A stretch of 64,000 nucleotides of DNA from Shewanella dokdonensis (lineage in GTDB: Bacteria > Pseudomonadota > Gammaproteobacteria > Enterobacterales > Shewanellaceae), in the NCBI RefSeq assembly GCF_018394335.1, contig NZ_CP074572.1, positions 1,674,001 through 1,738,000 on the forward strand. Direction: 5' to 3'. Under the pieces are notes generated by a model that saw nothing but the letters and a program-made list of their open reading frames with translations, made no database searches and was not told the origin of the DNA. Numbering within the stretch: position 1 is the first letter of the stretch; each line of letters opens with the position of its first letter. Shown piece after piece: positions 59,285 through 64,000 of the stretch. The position numbers and the translations under genes are program-made.

Positions 59285-60319
59285 TTACACTAAAACCTCT
59301 TTAATTTTGTTGCCCCAGACACTCGATTCGACACTAGCACAAACATACTCATGCGCTTTGCACTTGTTCTGCTTCACATCATCAAAATGCACGAAGTCAG
59401 GTTTCTCCAATAACTCATCTGCCTTATAGCGGAACAGCACCTGATAAACAAAATCAATGAAAATAATATACTTGCGTGGCAGATAGGCCCGTTTGGGGAA
59501 TGAAACACACAGCACATTGTGCTCCATCGGAAAATCTTCCAGTAACGGCACCAACTCGCCGTTCTGTATTGCCTCTTCCACAATCATCGGCGGTAAGGCG
59601 GCAATCCCCATTCCCGCAATAGCCACTTCACGGGCTAAGGTAATATTGTTCACCCGAAACTGGATTTTAGGCGTAATCGTTTGCCACTGCTGACCATCAA
59701 AAATGCGGATATAGCTGTCGGTAGGTACTTTTGCCAGCGAAGTATAGAGATCGATATATTTATGCTGCCATAAATCATCGGTGCGCTGCGGATGACCAAA
59801 ACGCTCCAAATAGGCCGGACTCGCCACCAGTGTAGTTGAAGTATTGAACAGTTTATAGGTCTGCAATCTTGGGTCATCCAGCAGCCCGACATGGAACAGA
59901 ATATCCACGCCTTCCTCAATCAGGTCGACATTGCGATTGCTCAGTTCTGTATCAATACGGATATCTGGATAAGACTCTAGAAAGCAGGCAAACACTGGCC
60001 CCATGAACAGTTGTCCCATCTCAAATGGACAAACAACATGGAGATTTCCTTTAACGCGCTGTTGACTGGCACTTAATTGTGCTTCAGCATTCTCTAAGTC
60101 CAACAAAATTTTAGTAATTTTGTTGTAATATTCGGCACCAGCTTCTGTCAGTCGCAATGCGCGGGTAGTACGGAACAACAGTTGTACCCCGGTTTGCTTC
60201 TCCAATTCCGCCACTTTCCGGCTAACGGTAGTTTTGGTCAGGCCCAATGCCTTAGCAGCACCGGTGAAGCTTCCTTGTTCCACCACTTGGGCAAAAATTT
60301 GTACCCGATTTAGATCCAT
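59285..60319 (-). CDS. LysR-family regulator divergent from an RND efflux operon
   Basis: 344 residues, ~40 longer than usual because of a C-terminal tail. N-terminal HTH VQIFAQVVEQGSFTGAAKAL then GLTKTTVSRKVAELEKQTGV; effector domain with LHVVCPFEMGQLFMGPVFAC. CrgA/AaeR-like LysR group. Divergent from the acrAB-type operon across 422 bases, so the likely regulator of it. Confidence 0.92.
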   Translation of the reverse strand: MDLNRVQIFAQVVEQGSFTGAAKALGLTKTTVSRKVAELEKQTGVQLLFRTTRALRLTEAGAEYYNKITKILLDLENAEAQLSASQQRVKGNLHVVCPFEMGQLFMGPVFACFLESYPDIRIDTELSNRNVDLIEEGVDILFHVGLLDDPRLQTYKLFNTSTTLVASPAYLERFGHPQRTDDLWQHKYIDLYTSLAKVPTDSYIRIFDGQQWQTITPKIQFRVNNITLAREVAIAGMGIAALPPMIVEEAIQNGELVPLLEDFPMEHNVLCVSFPKRAYLPRKYIIFIDFVYQVLFRYKADELLEKPDFVHFDDVKQNKCKAHEYVCASVESSVWGNKIKEVLV

Positions 60320-60741
60320 TTATTGTTTCGCCTATGCAACAGTGAGTGAATTATTAAATGACTAATAAATTTTTTGGCACAGTTGTAGAATAACCTGCCT
60401 TAAGGTGGCAAGTCAGCCCCTTTTTTGGCTCGAACCAGTATTTATGTAGCACTTTAGTAGTAAAGCTGACAGGCGTGATGGGCAAGGATGAGAAAAAGCC
60501 GTGTAATTTTGGGATAATGAATCCTTCACAACAGAAAACCAGGATTGTTGCCACTTTAACTAGGGTAACAAACTGACACTTTAATGAAATTTTACCATTT
60601 AAAATTTTCCCTTTTATTCGCACTTGTTAATAATGGTTGCCTATGGACTGATACAGACAACCATGGAATGCAATTGCCAGTATCAGGATGCAGGATGACC
60701 AACCAGTCTTCCGGACAAGTCGATTATTGATAGGAGTTCTC
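60320..60741. other. Intergenic region upstream of the efflux operon
   Basis: About 420 bases between the LysR gene and the efflux adaptor. An 89-codon open frame on the minus strand (60354-60623) has no ribosome site or protein family character. The region probably holds both promoters and LysR-type sites, but no clear operator is assigned. Confidence 0.5.
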
Positions 60742-61881
60742 ATGCGGCAGATATTAAAAGTTGCCTCAGTTGTAAGCATGGCGTTATGGATTAGCGCCTG
60801 CGGTGCGGAAAAGGAACAAGCTCAAGGACAACAGACGGCACCGGCCATGGAAGTGGGAATTATTCCTGTCAAAAGTGTGACTCAGGAACTAACCACTATC
60901 TTGCCAGGGCGCAGCAAAGCATACCAGGAAGCCGAAGTACGGCCACAGGTAAGCGGTATTATCCTTAAACTCAGTTTTAACGAAGGTGGTTATGTGAAAC
61001 AGGGGCAATCTTTATATCAGATTGATCCCGCTACCTATAAAGCTACAGTGCGAAGCGCTGAAGCGGATCTTGCAAACGCCAAGGCCAGCCTTGCCTCAAC
61101 AACCGCTACTTATCAGCGTTACCAGAAACTGCTGAAAACCGACTTTGTCAGTAAAGAAGATTTTGATACTGCCGAAGCCGCTTATAAGCAGTCAAAGGCA
61201 GCGGTACTGGTGGCTGAGGCGGCATTGAACACCGCCAAGATTAATCTGGACTATACCGAAGTACGCGCGCCAATTTCTGGCCGGGTTGGTAAATCCACCG
61301 TAACCCCTGGTGCGCTGGTAACAGCCAACCAGACCACCGCGTTAGCCACTATCCAGCAACTGGATCCGATTAAAGTGGATATCGTACAGTCCAGCACCCA
61401 GATGTTGCAGCTAAAAGCTAGCCTGAAAGCTGGCAAGCTTAAAGCAACGGACAATGCCGCCGTCAAATTGATGTTGGAAGATGGCAGCGAATACAACCAT
61501 GAAGGCACACTGAAATTCTCTGAAGTAAGTGTTGATGAAGCGACAGGTTCTGTAACGATGCGGGCAGAGTTCCCGAATCCAGAAGGTTTATTGCTGCCGG
61601 GGATGTATGTTCGAGCAATGTTGAATACTGGGATTGATCCTGAAGCGATTTTGGTACCGCAAAAAGCCATCTCCCGCAATACCAAAGGGCAGGCTGTGGC
61701 TATGGTAGTTAACCCGCAAAATCAGGTGGAACCGCGCATTGTTACAACGGCCGAGGTTATAGGCAACCAATGGCGTATCACTAGCGGTCTGAAAGCTGGC
61801 GACAAACTCATTGTCGAAGGACTGCAAAAGATCCGTCCAGGAGCACCGGTAACACCGAAAGAGATTTCAAACCAGCAATAA
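60742..61881 (+). CDS. AcrA/MexA-type periplasmic adaptor lipoprotein
   Basis: 379 residues from ATG 60742 (AGGAG seven bases upstream). Lipobox ISAC with Cys about residue 21. Lipoyl halves [20 protein letters not shown] and [20 protein letters not shown] flank a helical hairpin (about residues 95-170); beta-barrel and membrane-proximal domains follow ([31 protein letters not shown]). Links an RND multidrug pump to TolC. Thirteen bases before the pump gene. Confidence 0.94.
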   Translation: MRQILKVASVVSMALWISACGAEKEQAQGQQTAPAMEVGIIPVKSVTQELTTILPGRSKAYQEAEVRPQVSGIILKLSFNEGGYVKQGQSLYQIDPATYKATVRSAEADLANAKASLASTTATYQRYQKLLKTDFVSKEDFDTAEAAYKQSKAAVLVAEAALNTAKINLDYTEVRAPISGRVGKSTVTPGALVTANQTTALATIQQLDPIKVDIVQSSTQMLQLKASLKAGKLKATDNAAVKLMLEDGSEYNHEGTLKFSEVSVDEATGSVTMRAEFPNPEGLLLPGMYVRAMLNTGIDPEAILVPQKAISRNTKGQAVAMVVNPQNQVEPRIVTTAEVIGNQWRITSGLKAGDKLIVEGLQKIRPGAPVTPKEISNQQ

Positions 61882-61894
61882 CAGGGCGGAACTT

Positions 61895-64000
61895 ATGGCA
61901 CGTTTCTTTATCGATCGCCCCATCTTTGCTTGGGTGATCGCAATACTATTAATGTTAGCTGGGGTGCTGGCGATCAGGTCATTACCTGTCGCGCAATACC
62001 CAAAAATTGCCCCACCAACTGTGGTAATTTCAGCGAATTATCCTGGTGCGTCTGCCAAGACAGTGGAAGATTCGGTGACACAGATTGTCGAACAGAGCAT
62101 GACTGGTCTTGACCACATGCGTTATATCACCTCAACCAGTGATAGTTTCGGTAATGCGCAGATCACCATCACCTTCAATGCAGAAGCCGACCCAGATATC
62201 GCGCAGGTGCAAGTACAGAACAAGCTGCAAACAGCAATGACGCTGCTGCCGCAAGAAGTACAGGCACAAGGGGTACGAGTTAATAAATCCACTTCCGGCT
62301 TCCTGATGGTGGTGGGCTTTATTTCCAGCGATGGCTCGATGAACAAAGCAGATATTGCCGACTTTATCGGTTCAACCATCAAGGATCCACTGAGCCGTGT
62401 GCCAGGTGTGGGTGAAACCACACTGTTTGGGGCACAGTACGCGATGCGTATATGGCTCGACCCAATGAAGCTGACACAATATAACCTGACCACTACCGAT
62501 GTTGTGGCCGCTATCCAATCGCAAAATGCGCAGGTAGCAGCCGGTCAGTTTGGTGGAGCCCCGGCAGTGAAAGGGCAAGAGCTTAACGCCACTATTACTG
62601 CACAAAGCCGACTGCAGACACCGGAACAGTTCCGTAAGATCATTCTTAAGTCCAACAGTGCGGGCGCTAACGTTTATCTGTCGGATGTTGCTCGCGTGGA
62701 ACTCGGCGCGCAAAGCTACAATATTTCTTCACTGTACAACGGTCAGCCCGCCAGTGGTTTGGCCATCGCGCTAGCAACCGGTGCTAACGCCTTGGACACT
62801 GCCGAAGCGGTACGCGCAAAATTAGATGAACTGCGGCCCACCTTTCCGGAAGGTCTAAAGATTATCTATCCATATGACACCACCCCGTTTGTGGAAAAAT
62901 CCATTGAAGGTGTGGTGCATACCCTGCTGGAAGCCATTGTACTGGTGTTTGTCATCATGTACCTGTTCTTGCAGAATTTCCGCGCAACCTTGATCCCAAC
63001 TATCGCCGTTCCGGTAGTGTTGTTGGGTACCTTTGCGGTGTTATCTTTTGCTGGTTACAGTATCAATACCTTGACGATGTTCGCCATGGTGCTCGCTATC
63101 GGGTTATTGGTGGACGATGCCATTGTGGTGGTGGAAAACGTCGAACGTGTGATGGCTGAAGAAGGCCTTAGTCCTAAAGAAGCCACCAAGAAGTCGATGG
63201 GGCAAATTACCGGCGCATTGATCGGTATCGGGGCAACGCTGTCAGCGGTATTTGTGCCTATGGCCTTCATGTCTGGTTCTACCGGGGTTATTTATCGGCA
63301 GTTCTCTATTACCATTGTTTCGGCAATGGCACTGTCTGTTATCGTGGCAATTGTGCTGACACCAGCACTGTGTGCCACTATGTTAAAACCGATCCATAAA
63401 GGCGAAGTTCACGAGAAAAGCGGGTTCTTCGGCTGGTTTAACCGTGGATTTGAACGGTTTACCTCAGGTTACGAGTCATCGGTATCTAAGCTCATCAAAC
63501 GTTCATTCCGTATGATGATCATCTACGCCGCACTGGTTGGGGTGGTCGCTTGGATGTTTACCCGTATGCCAACAGCATTCTTGCCTGATGAAGATCAGGG
63601 GATGTTATTGTCATTGGCAATCCTGCCGCCTAACTCATCACAGGAAAGTACTGAGAACGTTCTGAAAAAGTTTCGGAACATTTCCAGAAAGAACCTGGCG
63701 TTAAGTCAGCGTTTACCGTAGCTGGGTTTAGTTTCGCCGGTCAGGGTCAAAACATGGGGATGGTGTTCGTTAACCTGAAAGACTGGTCTGAACGTACCGC
63801 ACCAGGCTCAGATGTGCAGTCAATTGCTGGCAGAGCCATGGGCGCTTTCTCGCAGTTTAAAGAAGCGATGGTGTTTGCGTTTGTACCACCAGCGGTTATC
63901 GAACTGGGGACGGCCAACGGTTTTGACCTGTACCTACAGGATCTAACAGGTCAAGGGCATGAGAAACTGATCCAAGCCCGTAACCAACTGCTAGGTATGG
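61895..64000 (+). pseudogene. AcrB/MexB-type (HAE1) RND multidrug transporter, A5 frameshift, cut by window end
   Basis: Inner-membrane drug/proton antiporter, starting [20 protein letters not shown]. It shows [22 protein letters not shown]4 motif [20 protein letters not shown] with the essential Asp pair, and [17 protein letters not shown]. The frame breaks at AAAAA 63665-63669; one base added gives [20 protein letters not shown], and the frame continues to the window edge ([26 protein letters not shown]). About 700 of ~1040 residues are visible. Confidence 0.93.

Noticed and set aside
60354..60623. 89-codon minus-strand open frame upstream of the efflux operon
   Set aside because: No ribosome site, no family resemblance, and it lies in a promoter region between divergent genes.
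1..64000. CRISPR arrays, rRNA or tRNA genes and complete insertion sequences
   Set aside because: None seen by eye: no regularly spaced short repeats of CRISPR type, no tRNA-like cloverleaf sequence noticed, and no transposase. A weak tRNA could be missed without a scan.

Overview
The window reads as chromosome of a Shewanella-like gammaproteobacterium. The evidence is protein-level resemblance rather than a database search: an M13 peptidase, DUF3240 and DUF3612 proteins, a YeiH exporter, an ETF-ubiquinone oxidoreductase, MenF, a NadS-type antitoxin and a large molybdenum-cofactor gene set. Most of it is compact and of moderate GC. One AT-rich island (about 19.5-22.2 kb) and the cassette-like stretch after it (22.2-24.7 kb) look acquired.

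Layout. 0-3.7 kb: start of a TonB-dependent receptor, a small membrane protein and a PepO-like peptidase. 3.9-4.1 kb: possible small RNA. 4.2-6.9 kb: a run of small enzymes (VOC protein, two GNAT acetyltransferases, a macrodomain hydrolase, a GFA/SnoaL-like fusion). 7.1-9.9 kb: FadR-type regulator divergent from an unidentified ORF and an OprD-like porin. 10.2-13.8 kb: YhbQ, an S9 oligopeptidase lipoprotein, and ribB behind an FMN riboswitch. 14-18.8 kb: moeA-moeB, a GlxA-type regulator opposite an exported DJ-1/PfpI protein, and a Bax-inhibitor-1 family protein. 19.7-22.2 kb: a two-gene AT-rich module encoding a DGQHR/DndB-like protein and a HEPN-like protein. 22.5-24.7 kb: four copies of an imperfect ~80-bp repeat separating small modules, including a RelE/NadS toxin-antitoxin pair. 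24.8-33.4 kb: a pseudouridine synthase, a ygiW/qseBC-like two-component operon, and moaA-moaC-moaD-moaE-modA-modB-modC behind a likely Moco-sensing leader. 33.6-41.1 kb: ETF-QO, a chemoreceptor, a DUF3612 regulator, YeiH and a membrane-tethered LuxR protein. 41.3-46.8 kb: a heavy-metal-type RND efflux operon ending in DUF3240. 47-51 kb: TDT transporter/LysR pair, PqiA-like protein, HD-GYP phosphodiesterase. 51-56.7 kb: a six-gene operon of TonB receptor, ECF-type importer, TiaS-like DDTD-domain protein and small Cys-rich protein. 57-59.2 kb: menF, and yhhQ behind a preQ1 riboswitch. 59.3-64 kb: LysR regulator and an AcrAB/MexAB-type efflux operon running off the right edge.

At least 20 reading-frame breaks are visible, and 19 are explained by one base missing from a homopolymer of 4-7. 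Restoring that base gives full-length proteins with conserved motifs every time. This pattern points to systematic homopolymer under-calling in the assembly rather than mass gene decay. Such genes are typed pseudogene here because the given sequence is broken, but most are probably intact in the organism. An in-frame amber codon in the RelE-type toxin is of another kind and may be real.

The two best candidates for undescribed biology are the TonB-ECF-TiaS-like operon (51,061-56,704) and the DGQHR/HEPN-like pair (19,749-22,174).
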